DNA of 38,547 nt from Pseudomonas costantinii (GCF_001870435.1 NZ_MDDR01000024.1:1-38547), one strand, 5' to 3'; shown: positions 18,726 through 26,331, counted from the stretch's first letter. The notes: generated by a model not told the origin, from the letters alone. Program-made: numbers and translations.

Positions 18726-19525
18726 GTCAGGCGGTATTAACTGCCCAGGGTATTTGCCTGGGGTACACCAGCGGACCCGTGTTGCAAGGGTTTGACTTGC
18801 AATTGCAGCCCGGTGAAGTGGTGTCGATCCTTGGCCCCAGCGGTGTCGGCAAGTCCAGCCTGCTGCGAGTGCTTGCTGGCCTTCAGGCGCCGCAGGGTGG
18901 AAGTGTGCGAGTGTTGGGCGAGTCGTTGAGTGGCCCTCATCCACGTGTGGCGGTGGCGTTTCAAGACCCCAGCTTGTTGCCTTGGTTGAACCTGGAAAAG
19001 AACGTCGCCTTCGGCCTGGATTTCGCCCGCCAGCCGCACTTGAGTGTTGAAGAACGGCGCCACCGTGTCGACCACGCCATCGCGGCGGTCGGCCTGGAAC
19101 ACGCCCGTCAGCAATTTCCTGCGCAGTTGTCCGGCGGTATGGCGCAGCGCACCGCATTGGCCCGCTGCCTGGCGCGTCAACCGCAAGTATTGCTGCTGGA
19201 TGAGCCGTTCGGTGCGCTGGATGAAGTGACGCGTGCCGACATGCAGCACCTGCTGCTCAAGGTCAATCGCGAGCAGGGCTCGGCTGCGGTACTGATCACC
19301 CACGATATTGATGAAGCGCTGCTGTTGTCCGATCGCATCCTGCTACTGGGAAACCGCCCGGCGCGGACGTTGGGCGAATGGCGAATCGAGCTGCCGCAAC
19401 CGCGTGAAGAACAGGTTGAGGCCATCGGCGCTCTGCGTATCGACATTCTGAAAACCTTACGGCAGGCGAGCCGCCCTCAACCCAACCCCCTTGAACTGCT
19501 GGAGCCTAGCCATGTGTCTGGATGA
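18722..19525 (+). CDS. ABC transporter ATP-binding protein (nitrate/sulfonate/taurine type)
   Basis: 267 aa cytoplasmic ATPase of the SsuB/TauB/NrtD group. Walker A is GPSGVGKSS (residues 38-46), the Q-loop is AFQDPSLLPW, the signature is LSGGMAQR (136-143), and Walker B is VLLLDEPFGALD (156-167), followed by an H-loop ITHDIDEAL. It energises import through the permease at 20708. The start overlaps the upstream flavoprotein stop and its 3' end overlaps the binding-protein gene by 14 bases, so the operon is translationally tight. Confidence 0.93.
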   Translation: MSQAVLTAQGICLGYTSGPVLQGFDLQLQPGEVVSILGPSGVGKSSLLRVLAGLQAPQGGSVRVLGESLSGPHPRVAVAFQDPSLLPWLNLEKNVAFGLDFARQPHLSVEERRHRVDHAIAAVGLEHARQQFPAQLSGGMAQRTALARCLARQPQVLLLDEPFGALDEVTRADMQHLLLKVNREQGSAAVLITHDIDEALLLSDRILLLGNRPARTLGEWRIELPQPREEQVEAIGALRIDILKTLRQASRPQPNPLELLEPSHVSG

Positions 19526-20711
19526 CTTGACCCACTCGCGCCGTGACTTTCTCAAACTGTCGGCGGTGCTCAGCGCTGCCGGTGCCTTGCCGCTATTGAG
19601 CAGTTTGCAAGCTCGCGCCGCCAACGAGCCGGATGCGCCGGTGCGCATCGGCTATTTGCCGATCACCGATGCCACGCCACTGCTGGTCGCGCACAACAAT
19701 GGTCTGTTCGAAGCTGAAGGCATCAAGGCGGAGCGCCCAGTGCTGCTGCGCAGTTGGGCGCAGGTGATCGAGGCGTTTATTTCCGGGCAGGTCAACGTGA
19801 TTCACCTGTTGTCGCCGATGACGGTGTGGGCGCGCTACGGCAGTAAAGTGCCCGCTAAAGTAGTCGCCTGGAACCACGTCGGTGGTTCAGGCTTGACCGT
19901 ATCGCCTGGCATTACCGACGTAAAACAACTGGGCGGCAAGTCAGTGGCGATTCCGTTCTGGTACTCGATCCACAACGTAGTGGTGCAGCAACTGTTCCGC
20001 GATAACGGCCTCACGCCAGTGGCGCGTGCTGCCGGCAGTGGGATTGCCGCCAACGAGGTCAACCTGATCGTGTTGCCGCCATCGGATATGCCGCCCGCCC
20101 TGGCCAGCAAACGCATCGATGGCTACATCGTCGCCGAGCCGTTCAACGCCCTTGCGGAAAACCTCAAGGTCGGTCGCGTGCAGCGTTTTACCGGTGATGT
20201 GTGGCGCAACCATGCGTGCTGCGTGGTGTTCATGCACGAGCATGACCTGACCCACCGCCCGGAATGGTCGCAAAAAGTGGTAAATGCCATCGTCAAGGCG
20301 CAGGTGTGGACGCGCGACAACCGCGAAGAGGCGGTGAAGCTTTTGTCCAAGGACGGTCCGAACCGCTACACGCCGCATGCGGAACCCGTGTTGAGCAAAG
20401 TCCTCGCACCGGCTGCCAGCGACCGTGCGGCCTACCTGGCCGATGGTGCAATCCAGCATGCACATTGGGATGAACACCGCATCGACTTCCAACCCTATCC
20501 ATTCCCCAGCTACACCGAGGAACTGGTGCGCCGCTTGAAGGACACCTTGATCGAAGGCGACAAAAAATTCCTCGCCGACCTCGACCCGGCGTATGTCGCC
20601 AAAGACCTGGTGGACGACCGCTTTGTGCGCAACGCCATCGAGGCCGTGGGCGGCATGAAGACGTTCGGTTTGCCGGACGGTTATGAGCGGCACGAGGAGA
20701 TTGGCGTTTGA
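19512..20711 (+). CDS. ABC transporter substrate-binding protein, Tat-exported (NrtA/SsuA-like)
   Basis: 399 aa. The N-terminus carries a twin-arginine signal, SRRDFLKLSAVL, with cleavage likely after LQARA, so the protein is exported folded to the periplasm. The mature part has VRIGYLPITDATPLLVAHNNGLFEAEGI and later PPSDMPPALASKRIDGYIVAEPFNALA, typical of the CmpA/NrtA/SsuA superfamily. The ligand is unknown. The start is ATG 19512, with GGAG nine bases upstream; the frame opens earlier at TTG 19491, but that adds only residues overlapping the ATPase gene. Its stop overlaps the permease start (TTGA). Confidence 0.9.
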   Translation: MCLDDLTHSRRDFLKLSAVLSAAGALPLLSSLQARAANEPDAPVRIGYLPITDATPLLVAHNNGLFEAEGIKAERPVLLRSWAQVIEAFISGQVNVIHLLSPMTVWARYGSKVPAKVVAWNHVGGSGLTVSPGITDVKQLGGKSVAIPFWYSIHNVVVQQLFRDNGLTPVARAAGSGIAANEVNLIVLPPSDMPPALASKRIDGYIVAEPFNALAENLKVGRVQRFTGDVWRNHACCVVFMHEHDLTHRPEWSQKVVNAIVKAQVWTRDNREEAVKLLSKDGPNRYTPHAEPVLSKVLAPAASDRAAYLADGAIQHAHWDEHRIDFQPYPFPSYTEELVRRLKDTLIEGDKKFLADLDPAYVAKDLVDDRFVRNAIEAVGGMKTFGLPDGYERHEEIGV

Positions 20712-21478
20712 ACAACGGCAGAACCTTCGCATGGCCGGGCTGGTTACTGGGTATCAGCGGCTTGGCAGGTTTGCTGGTGCTGTGGTGGCTTGGGGTGAAA
20801 GTGTTTGGCGAGGCCGACGGTTTGTCGGCGCGCTTCTCGTTGGCCGCCACCTTCAGCAGCCTGTGTGAATTGCTTGGGCGCAGCGAGCTGTACCTGCACA
20901 TCGCTGTCAGCCTGAAACGTATTTTTGTCGGGTTGTTTCTCGCATTACTGGTGGGTGTGCCGCTGGGACTGCTGGTGGGCAGTTCGCGCAACCTGGAAGC
21001 GACCACCACGCCGGCTTTTCAGTTTCTGCGGATGATCTCGCCATTGTCCTGGATGCCCATCGTGGTGATGTTAATGGGGGTAGGGGACCAGCCGATCTAC
21101 TTCCTGCTGGCCTTTGCCGCCGTGTGGCCGATCATGCTCAACACCGCTGCCGGCGTGCGTCAGTTGGACCCACGTTGGTTGCAATTGAGCAAAAGCCTGA
21201 GTGCCACGCGCTGGGAAACCTTGCGTCGGGTGATCATTCCCGGGGTGGTGGGGCATGTGTTGACCGGCGTGCGCTTGGCCATCGGTATTTTGTGGATCGT
21301 GCTGGTGCCGTGCGAAATGCTCGGGGTCAGTGCGGGGTTGGGGTATTACATCCTCGATACCCGTGATCGGCTGGCCTATTCGGAGCTGATGGCGATGGTG
21401 TTGCTGATCGGGCTATTGGGATTCGCCCTGGATGCGTTTGCGCGTTGGTTGCACCAGCGGTGGGTGCACGCGGGCTGA
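20708..21478 (+). CDS. ABC transporter permease (SsuC/NrtB-like)
   Basis: 256 aa with about six transmembrane segments. The EAA-loop region reads LSKSLSATRWETLRRVIIPGVVGHVLTGVRLAIGI, the usual contact with the ATPase. The start is TTG 20708, supported by GAGGAG eight bases upstream and a TTGA overlap with the preceding stop. It completes the importer formed with the 18722 and 19512 products and is the last gene of the operon, followed by a 13-bp perfect hairpin. Confidence 0.92.
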   Translation: MNNGRTFAWPGWLLGISGLAGLLVLWWLGVKVFGEADGLSARFSLAATFSSLCELLGRSELYLHIAVSLKRIFVGLFLALLVGVPLGLLVGSSRNLEATTTPAFQFLRMISPLSWMPIVVMLMGVGDQPIYFLLAFAAVWPIMLNTAAGVRQLDPRWLQLSKSLSATRWETLRRVIIPGVVGHVLTGVRLAIGILWIVLVPCEMLGVSAGLGYYILDTRDRLAYSELMAMVLLIGLLGFALDAFARWLHQRWVHAG

Positions 21479-21486
21479 ACCTGGAA

Positions 21487-21516
21487 TGTCTCGCTTTCCG
21501 ACCTGGAAAGCGAGAC
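21487..21516. terminator. Perfect 13-bp hairpin between convergent genes
   Basis: TGTCTCGCTTTCC at 21487 and GGAAAGCGAGACA at 21504 are exact reverse complements with a 4-base loop. It sits nine bases after the permease stop and just beyond the convergent small lipoprotein gene, so it can serve both. No long T-run follows on either strand, so termination strength is uncertain. Confidence 0.6.
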
Positions 21517-21526
21517 AAAGGTGTGA

Positions 21527-21664
21527 TCAGCGGCGTTCGTAGCCTGGGCCGCCGTCATAGCGGTGGTCATGCCAGCCGCCACCGCCGCCGCGGGGGAAGA
21601 AGAAGCAGCCGCTCATGGTCAGCATGATCAGCAAGGGAATCAGCAGTGTGATTCGACGTAACAT
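21527..21664 (-). CDS. Small Gly/His-rich lipoprotein
   Basis: 45 aa. It starts at ATG 21664 after AGAGGA. A hydrophobic N-terminus ends in the lipobox LTMSGC, followed by a short mature tail rich in Gly, Arg, His and Tyr (GGGGGWHDHRYDGGPGYERR). Similar tiny lipoproteins occur in pseudomonads; none has an assigned role that I recognise. The frame is open further upstream, but those residues do not look like a signal and lack a ribosome site. Confidence 0.7.
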   Translation of the reverse strand: MLRRITLLIPLLIMLTMSGCFFFPRGGGGGWHDHRYDGGPGYERR

Positions 21665-21836
21665 TTGAAAATCCTCTAGGGTACTCACAGGGTCAATCAG
21701 GCGTTGGACGAGCCAAAGTTTTACATCGCCTGTAACATAGGACCCTGCCGACCCCAATCCATCCCCGCGACCGGGTATGTGCTTGGCATGTTCGGCGATA
21801 CAAAGTGGATACATTCTTAAGGTTCAGGAACCCGTC

Positions 21837-22031
21837 ATGACCCAAAAGCAACGTTTGAAATATTCGATTCTGATTTCCCTGGTGGTGCTGGGGACGATGT
21901 TCGGCCTGTCCTACTTGCAGAACACTGGGGTAATCAGCGAGAAAACGTTCCAGTACATCGCCATTGCCGTGGCGGTGACCGTGGTGGTGATCAACGGCAT
22001 CATGCGCCGCAAGGTCAAGCCTAACTTCTGA
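21837..22031 (+). CDS. Small two-helix membrane protein
   Basis: 64 aa. ATG 21837 with AGGA upstream. Two hydrophobic segments (YSILISLVVLGTMFGLSYL and TFQYIAIAVAVTVVVINGI) are joined by a short polar loop, and the C-terminus is basic (MRRKVKPNF), giving a predicted cytoplasmic tail. No family is recognised. It ends one base before the convergent Fur-like gene. Confidence 0.65.
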   Translation: MTQKQRLKYSILISLVVLGTMFGLSYLQNTGVISEKTFQYIAIAVAVTVVVINGIMRRKVKPNF

Positions 22032-22032
22032 T

Positions 22033-22413
22033 TCAGGCGCGACCGTCGAGCACTTTGGCAGCCTCTTCATGGAGGCTGTAGCTTTTATCGGCATTGAGGG
22101 TGATCACGCCCTCGCTACACAGGCGCTTAAGCACCTCACGCACGCTGAGAAACGACAACGGGATGCCCAGCTCCAGCAAATGGCTGTGCACGCCACGTAC
22201 CCCCAAGGTGCGCCTGTTGTCGGCTGCCGTGAGGAGGGCGTCGATGACCTTCAGCCGAATCAGGCTGGTGCGCAAACCGAAACACTTGAGTAAATGGCGA
22301 ATACGCTGGTTGCCTTGCTGTTCGGGCGCTTTGCCGAACCCTTCTGCGCCGCTGCCAAACGTGGCGTCGGCAGTCGCTGGATGTCCGTCCGTGGGCAGTT
22401 GCGAGTTGTACAT
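22033..22413 (-). CDS. Fur-like winged-helix protein, short form
   Basis: 126 aa. After an N-terminal extension of about 40 residues it shows a Fur-type winged HTH: GLRTSLIRLKVIDALL, then HSHLLELGIPLSFLSVREVLKRLCSEGVITL, the positions used by Fur/Zur for DNA contact. The C-terminal dimerisation and metal-binding domain with its His/Cys ligands is missing; the protein stops shortly after the wing. Proteins of this kind are sometimes annotated as Fe2+/Zn2+ uptake regulation proteins. ATG 22413 has AAGGAG six bases upstream. It is divergent from pvdQ, so it might influence iron-linked expression, but that is inference. Confidence 0.6.
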   Translation of the reverse strand: MYNSQLPTDGHPATADATFGSGAEGFGKAPEQQGNQRIRHLLKCFGLRTSLIRLKVIDALLTAADNRRTLGVRGVHSHLLELGIPLSFLSVREVLKRLCSEGVITLNADKSYSLHEEAAKVLDGRA

Positions 22414-22569
22414 GCAAAAACTCCTTATCAGAGCCTGATCAGGAAAATGATGGCGCTCTTAGTCAATAAGACGAACGAGCGAGGTAAATCATGAAGTGCC
22501 GGATGTAGAAATTTTGTCAGTGTCGGATTTGTCACAGCAGGGCGTCCCTGAATGAACGTGACGGGTGAC

Positions 22570-22593
22570 TAAATTATTCCCGGTTGAATGCGT
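22570..22593 (+). promoter_or_regulatory. PvdS-dependent iron-starvation (IS) box upstream of pvdQ
   Basis: TAAAT at 22570-22574, exactly 16 bases, then CGT at 22591-22593: the consensus TAAAT-N16-CGT promoter recognised by the extracytoplasmic sigma factor PvdS. It lies 57 bases upstream of the pvdQ start, leaving a plausible leader. It predicts strong induction under iron limitation. Confidence 0.8.
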
Positions 22594-22650
22594 CTTTACG
22601 CAAGGGTAACTGCCCCTTGTGAGGGTGTTCAATTTGACTGTGGAGCTTGC

Positions 22651-24930
22651 GTGATTATTTCCAACGGGTTGTCCAGGGTGTGTGTTGCCGGGGTGTTGCT
22701 GGGGTTGAGCCTGGCGGCATCGGCGCGAGAGCAGGTGACACAAACATCGGCGGATATCCGTCGCACCACGTTTGGCGTGCCGCACATTCGCGCCACCGAT
22801 GAGCGCGGCCTGGGGTATGGCATCGGTTACGCATATGCCCAGGACAACCTGTGTTTGCTGGCTAACGAAGTCATTACCGTGAGCGGTGAACGGGCCAAAT
22901 ACTTCGGCCCTGAGCAGTCGACCCTGGAACAGCGCAACAACCTTGTCAGTGATGTGTTTTTCACCTGGCTGAACCCCCCAGAGGCTGTCGCGACGTTCTG
23001 GAAAGCACAGACCCCGCAGATACAGCAGCGAATTGAAGGCTATGTGGCGGGCTATAACCGCTATCTGAAAGAGCAGGGCGCACCAACGCAGTGCCAGGCG
23101 GCCTGGGTAAGGCCTCTCGGCGTTGAGGACTTGGTAAAGCTCACGCGTAGGTTGCTGGTGGAAGGTGGTGTCGGCCAATTCGCCGAAGCTCTGGTCGGCG
23201 CTACCCCCCCTCAAGCCACTGCCAGCGTACAACCCAACGGCAAAGCCTTTGAACTGGCGGCTGCCAATCAGCAGCGCTTCGCTTTGGACCGTGGCAGCAA
23301 CGCCGTAGCCATAGGCCGCGATCGCTCGTTTAATGGCCGTGGCATGCTGCTGGCCAACCCGCATTTTCCGTGGGTCGGTGGCATGCGTTTTTATGAAATG
23401 CACCTCACCATCCCCGGCCAACTGGATGTGATGGGCGCAGCTTTGCCGGGCTTGCCGGTGATTAATATTGGCTTCAACCAGCATGTGGCCTGGACGCATA
23501 CGGTCGACACGTCGAAGCATTTCACGTTGTATCGCCTGACCCTTGATCCACAAGACTCCACCCGGTACATGCTGGACGGTCAATCTGTCCCCCTGGATAA
23601 AACCACGGTAACCGTGAAGGTCAAGCAAGCCGATGGCAGCCTGAAGGCACAGCCGCATGTGGTCTACAGCTCGCAATTCGGCCCGGTGGTGCAATGGCCC
23701 GGCAAACTGGATTGGGACAGCCACTACGCTTTCAGCCTGCGCGACGCGAACCTGGGCAACGACCGCGTGCTGCAACAGTGGTATTCAATGAACCGCGCCA
23801 CCAGCCTCAAAGAGCTGCAAACCTCAGTGCACACCCTGCAAGGCATCCCCTGGGTTAACACCGTTGCCGCGGATGACCAGGGCCAGAGCTTGTACATGAA
23901 CCTGTCGGTGGTGCCCAACGTCAGCGCCGCCAAACTGGCGCAATGCAGCGACCCGCGCGCCGGACTGCAATTGATCATGCTTGACGGCGCCCACAGCGCC
24001 TGCGCCTGGGACGTCGACCCGCGTGCGGCGCAGGCCGGGATCTTCCCTGCCGACCAACTGCCGCAACTGGAGCGCACCGACTACGTACAACACTCCAATG
24101 ACTCGGCGTGGTTGGTTAACCCCAAAGCGCCGCTGACGGGTTTCTCACCTGTGATCAGCCAAGACCACATCGGCCTCGGCCCTCGCGCCCGCTTCGCCGT
24201 ACAGCGTCTGCACTTTTTGGAGAAACAGCCGATCAGCGTGGCAGACCTGCAAAACATGGTGATGGACAACGAGGTGTACCTCGCCGGCCAGGTAATGCCC
24301 GACCTGTTAGCGTTTTGCGCCAAGCACCTGGGCAGCGACGCGACTGCCTTGCAGTCACTGTGCAGCAGCCTGAAAAACTGGGACCAGCACGCCAACCTCG
24401 ACAGCGGTGTGGGCCTGGTGCACTTCATCAATATCGTGGAACACCTGCAGCAAATCCCCGACGCCTGGCGTGTGGCTTTCGACCCAGCCCAGCCGTTGAC
24501 CACGCCACGCGGCCTGGCCATCGACCGTGAGCCTGTCGCCAAGGCCCTGCGCGAAGCCATGCTCGTTTCGACGGCAGACGTAAGCAAACTCAGCCTGACG
24601 CGCTGGGGCGATATCCAAGTCAGTGGCCAAACCCCGATCCATGGTGGCCCGCAACAACTGGGCATCTACAACGCCATGCAAACCGTGCCCCGCGCCGACG
24701 GCAAACGCGAAGTAGTCAGCGGCAGCAGCTACCTGCAAATCGTCACCTTCAACGACAAAGGCCCGCAAGCCTTGGGCGTACTCGCGTTCTCCCAGTCCAG
24801 TGATCCCGCGTCGAAATACTCCAAGGACCAGACCCAAGCGTTTTCCGAGAAAAAACTGCGCCCATTACCGTTCACCGAAGCTCAGATCAAGGCTGACCCG
24901 CAGTATCAGGAGCAGGTCATTAAGGAGTAG
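22651..24930 (+). CDS. pvdQ: Acyl-homoserine-lactone acylase / pyoverdine maturation acylase PvdQ
   Basis: 759 aa Ntn-hydrolase precursor, about the length of Pseudomonas aeruginosa PvdQ. It removes the fatty-acyl chain from pyoverdine precursors in the periplasm and can cleave long-chain AHL signals. The signal peptide ends ASA. The chain then matches PvdQ in order: TTFGVPHIRATDERGLGYGIGYAYAQDN, LTRRLLVEGGVGQFAEALV, and the autocleavage site Gly-Ser216-Asn, where Ser216 becomes the N-terminal nucleophile. LPGLPVINIGFNQHVAWTHTVDTS and QHSNDSAWLVNP follow. The start is GTG 22651 with TGGAG upstream; an upstream ATG at 22588 falls inside the IS box and is rejected. It is a lone gene away from the pyoverdine synthetase cluster. 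Confidence 0.92.
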   Translation: MIISNGLSRVCVAGVLLGLSLAASAREQVTQTSADIRRTTFGVPHIRATDERGLGYGIGYAYAQDNLCLLANEVITVSGERAKYFGPEQSTLEQRNNLVSDVFFTWLNPPEAVATFWKAQTPQIQQRIEGYVAGYNRYLKEQGAPTQCQAAWVRPLGVEDLVKLTRRLLVEGGVGQFAEALVGATPPQATASVQPNGKAFELAAANQQRFALDRGSNAVAIGRDRSFNGRGMLLANPHFPWVGGMRFYEMHLTIPGQLDVMGAALPGLPVINIGFNQHVAWTHTVDTSKHFTLYRLTLDPQDSTRYMLDGQSVPLDKTTVTVKVKQADGSLKAQPHVVYSSQFGPVVQWPGKLDWDSHYAFSLRDANLGNDRVLQQWYSMNRATSLKELQTSVHTLQGIPWVNTVAADDQGQSLYMNLSVVPNVSAAKLAQCSDPRAGLQLIMLDGAHSACAWDVDPRAAQAGIFPADQLPQLERTDYVQHSNDSAWLVNPKAPLTGFSPVISQDHIGLGPRARFAVQRLHFLEKQPISVADLQNMVMDNEVYLAGQVMPDLLAFCAKHLGSDATALQSLCSSLKNWDQHANLDSGVGLVHFINIVEHLQQIPDAWRVAFDPAQPLTTPRGLAIDREPVAKALREAMLVSTADVSKLSLTRWGDIQVSGQTPIHGGPQQLGIYNAMQTVPRADGKREVVSGSSYLQIVTFNDKGPQALGVLAFSQSSDPASKYSKDQTQAFSEKKLRPLPFTEAQIKADPQYQEQVIKE

Positions 24931-24939
24931 GGCGGGCAC

Positions 24940-24987
24940 GCAACCCCTTGATGCCACTGCGAAATATTTTTGAAATCAAGGGGTTGC
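24940..24987. repeat. 13-bp perfect inverted repeat between pvdQ and tRNA-Cys
   Basis: GCAACCCCTTGAT at 24940 and ATCAAGGGGTTGC at 24975 are exact reverse complements with a 22-base loop. It begins 10 bases after the pvdQ stop. The right arm overlaps the -35 hexamer of the tRNA promoter, so it may act as pvdQ terminator, as promoter insulation, or both. No U-run follows. Confidence 0.6.
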
Positions 24988-25012
24988 AGGCATAAGCAAA
25001 TGAGTACATAAT
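24984..25012 (+). promoter_or_regulatory. Sigma-70 promoter of tRNA-Cys
   Basis: TTGCAG (24984-24989), 17-base spacer, CATAAT (25007-25012), followed by a GC-rich discriminator GGCGCCC at about 25013-25019. That combination is typical of stable-RNA promoters under stringent control. The start site would be near 25018, giving a leader of roughly 125 bases before the tRNA. Confidence 0.6.
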
Positions 25013-25143
25013 GGCGCCCATCGAACGCAACGAAGCATTAAAAACTTCAATGCATTCAATGAGTTAGAGTAGAGGCAGGCTTCACAAAGCCCACTCAAGT
25101 TTATATACGGTGAATGTCAGCGGTAAGGGCATTGATCGTTTGA

Positions 25144-25217
25144 GGCCGAGTAGCAAAATGGTTATGCAGCGGATTGCAAATCCGCCTACGCCGGTTCGAT
25201 TCCGACCTCGGCCTCCA
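25144..25217 (+). tRNA. tRNA-Cys (anticodon GCA)
   Basis: 74 nt with encoded CCA. The acceptor stem GGCCGAG pairs with CTCGGCC, the discriminator is U as expected for tRNA-Cys, and the anticodon arm GCGGATTGCAAATCCGC carries GCA in the loop. The T-arm contains GGTTCGATTCC. It is followed by a strong terminator and then an integrase, so its 3' end is the probable attachment site of the element to the right. Confidence 0.95.
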
Positions 25218-25223
25218 CTCTCG

Positions 25224-25259
25224 AAAGCCCCGCAGCCATTAGGTTGCGGGGCTTTTTTT
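25224..25259 (+). terminator. Rho-independent terminator after tRNA-Cys
   Basis: AAAGCCCCGCA, a 10-base loop, TGCGGGGCTTT, then further T residues. It begins seven bases after the tRNA CCA end. Confidence 0.9.
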
Positions 25260-25289
25260 GTGCCTGCGGATTTTACGTATCCGAACATT

Positions 25290-25386
25290 TGGGACAATCC
25301 TGGGACACTGAGATAATTTGCATGTCCCAGGGACGAACGGCAAAATCCGCTGCATGGCGACTATTGAACAGCGTCCCAACGGGACA
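25290..25386. repeat. Cluster of TGGGAC-core repeats at the left end of the element
   Basis: TGGGAC occurs directly at 25290 and 25301 (11 bases apart, about one helical turn). It recurs inverted as GTCCCA at 25324 and 25373, with additional GGGAC cores at 25330 and 25381. They straddle the start of the integrase gene. Such a cluster suits integrase arm-type binding sites or an operator for int autoregulation. Confidence 0.5.
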
Positions 25387-26331
25387 TGGCGGACCAAGAT
25401 CCGCAAAAAAGGATATCCGGCACTTTCGGCTTCGTTCGACACGAAGGCTGAGGCGCAACGGTGGGCGTCTGAAATCGAGGGGGATATGTCGCGCAAGCGC
25501 TTCGTCGATACCAGGGAGGCGGAAGCCACCACTGTCGCGAAGGCGTTAGAGCGCTATGCACGGGAAGTATCTGCGCAGAAGAAGGGGGCGCGCCAGGAGC
25601 TGACCCGAATCAAGACGTGGTCCGATGGTAAGTACGGCGGCAAGTCGTTGGCCGAACTTCGGTCGTCCGACCTGGCCGAGTACCGTGACGCGCGCTTGGC
25701 CGAAGGTGCTTCGACCAATACCGTGCGCCTATCTCTGGCGCTGATCAGCCATTTATATACGGTGGCTATCAAGGATTGGGGAATTGAGGGATTGAGCAAC
25801 CCGGTGGCGAAGTTGAGGATGCCCAAAGGTAGCCGCGAGCGTGACCGCCGACCAAGTGCTTCCGAGTTGAAGGCCGTGCTCAAGGCCGCTGGAGAAATCC
25901 ATGCCGAGATGCCAGTGATTATTGAGGTGGCCGTCGAGACGGCAATGCGGCGCGGTGAGCTACTGACGCTTCGCCGCGAACACATCAAGGGAAAGCATGC
26001 ATTACTGGAAGACACCAAAAACGGCAGTCGCCGGTTGGTGCCGCTGTCGATCCGTGCACGCGCGCTTCTTGAGTCCCTTCCGGCTCGCATAGATGGGCAA
26101 GTGTTTTCCCTCGCCCCGCACTCCGTCAGCCAGTATTTCCTCCGGGCCTGCCGTGCAGCCAAGGTGCAAGATCTGCACTTCCATGACCTGCGGCATGAGG
26201 GTACGTCACGCCTGTTTGAAAAGGGTCTTTCGATTATGGAGGCCGCCAGTATCACGGGACACAAAACCATGGGGATGCTCAAACGGTACACCCATCTGTG
26301 CCCGGATACGCTGGCCGACAAGCTCGGTTAA
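25354..26331 (+). CDS. int: Phage tyrosine integrase
   Basis: 325 aa. N-terminal arm-binding region (ATIEQRPNGTWRTKIRKKGY), a SAM-like core-binding domain (about 60-150), then the catalytic domain with Arg199/200 in ETAMRRGELL, Lys222 in EDTKNG, His277 and Arg280 in HDLRHEG, His303 in GHKT and nucleophile Tyr312 in RYTHL. It catalyses site-specific integration and, with an excisionase, excision. It lies 136 bases after tRNA-Cys on the same strand, the usual layout for an element inserted at a tRNA 3' end. ATG 25354 is chosen over the earlier TTG 25318 because the family N-terminus begins there. The ribosome site is weak. Confidence 0.93.
   Translation: MATIEQRPNGTWRTKIRKKGYPALSASFDTKAEAQRWASEIEGDMSRKRFVDTREAEATTVAKALERYAREVSAQKKGARQELTRIKTWSDGKYGGKSLAELRSSDLAEYRDARLAEGASTNTVRLSLALISHLYTVAIKDWGIEGLSNPVAKLRMPKGSRERDRRPSASELKAVLKAAGEIHAEMPVIIEVAVETAMRRGELLTLRREHIKGKHALLEDTKNGSRRLVPLSIRARALLESLPARIDGQVFSLAPHSVSQYFLRACRAAKVQDLHFHDLRHEGTSRLFEKGLSIMEAASITGHKTMGMLKRYTHLCPDTLADKLG

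Noticed and set aside
22489..23775. 428-codon minus-strand open frame
   Set aside because: Antisense to pvdQ, which is clearly coding; no ribosome site or family match.
25318..25353. Upstream TTG start of the integrase
   Set aside because: It would add residues outside the family N-terminus and run through the TGGGAC repeat cluster.
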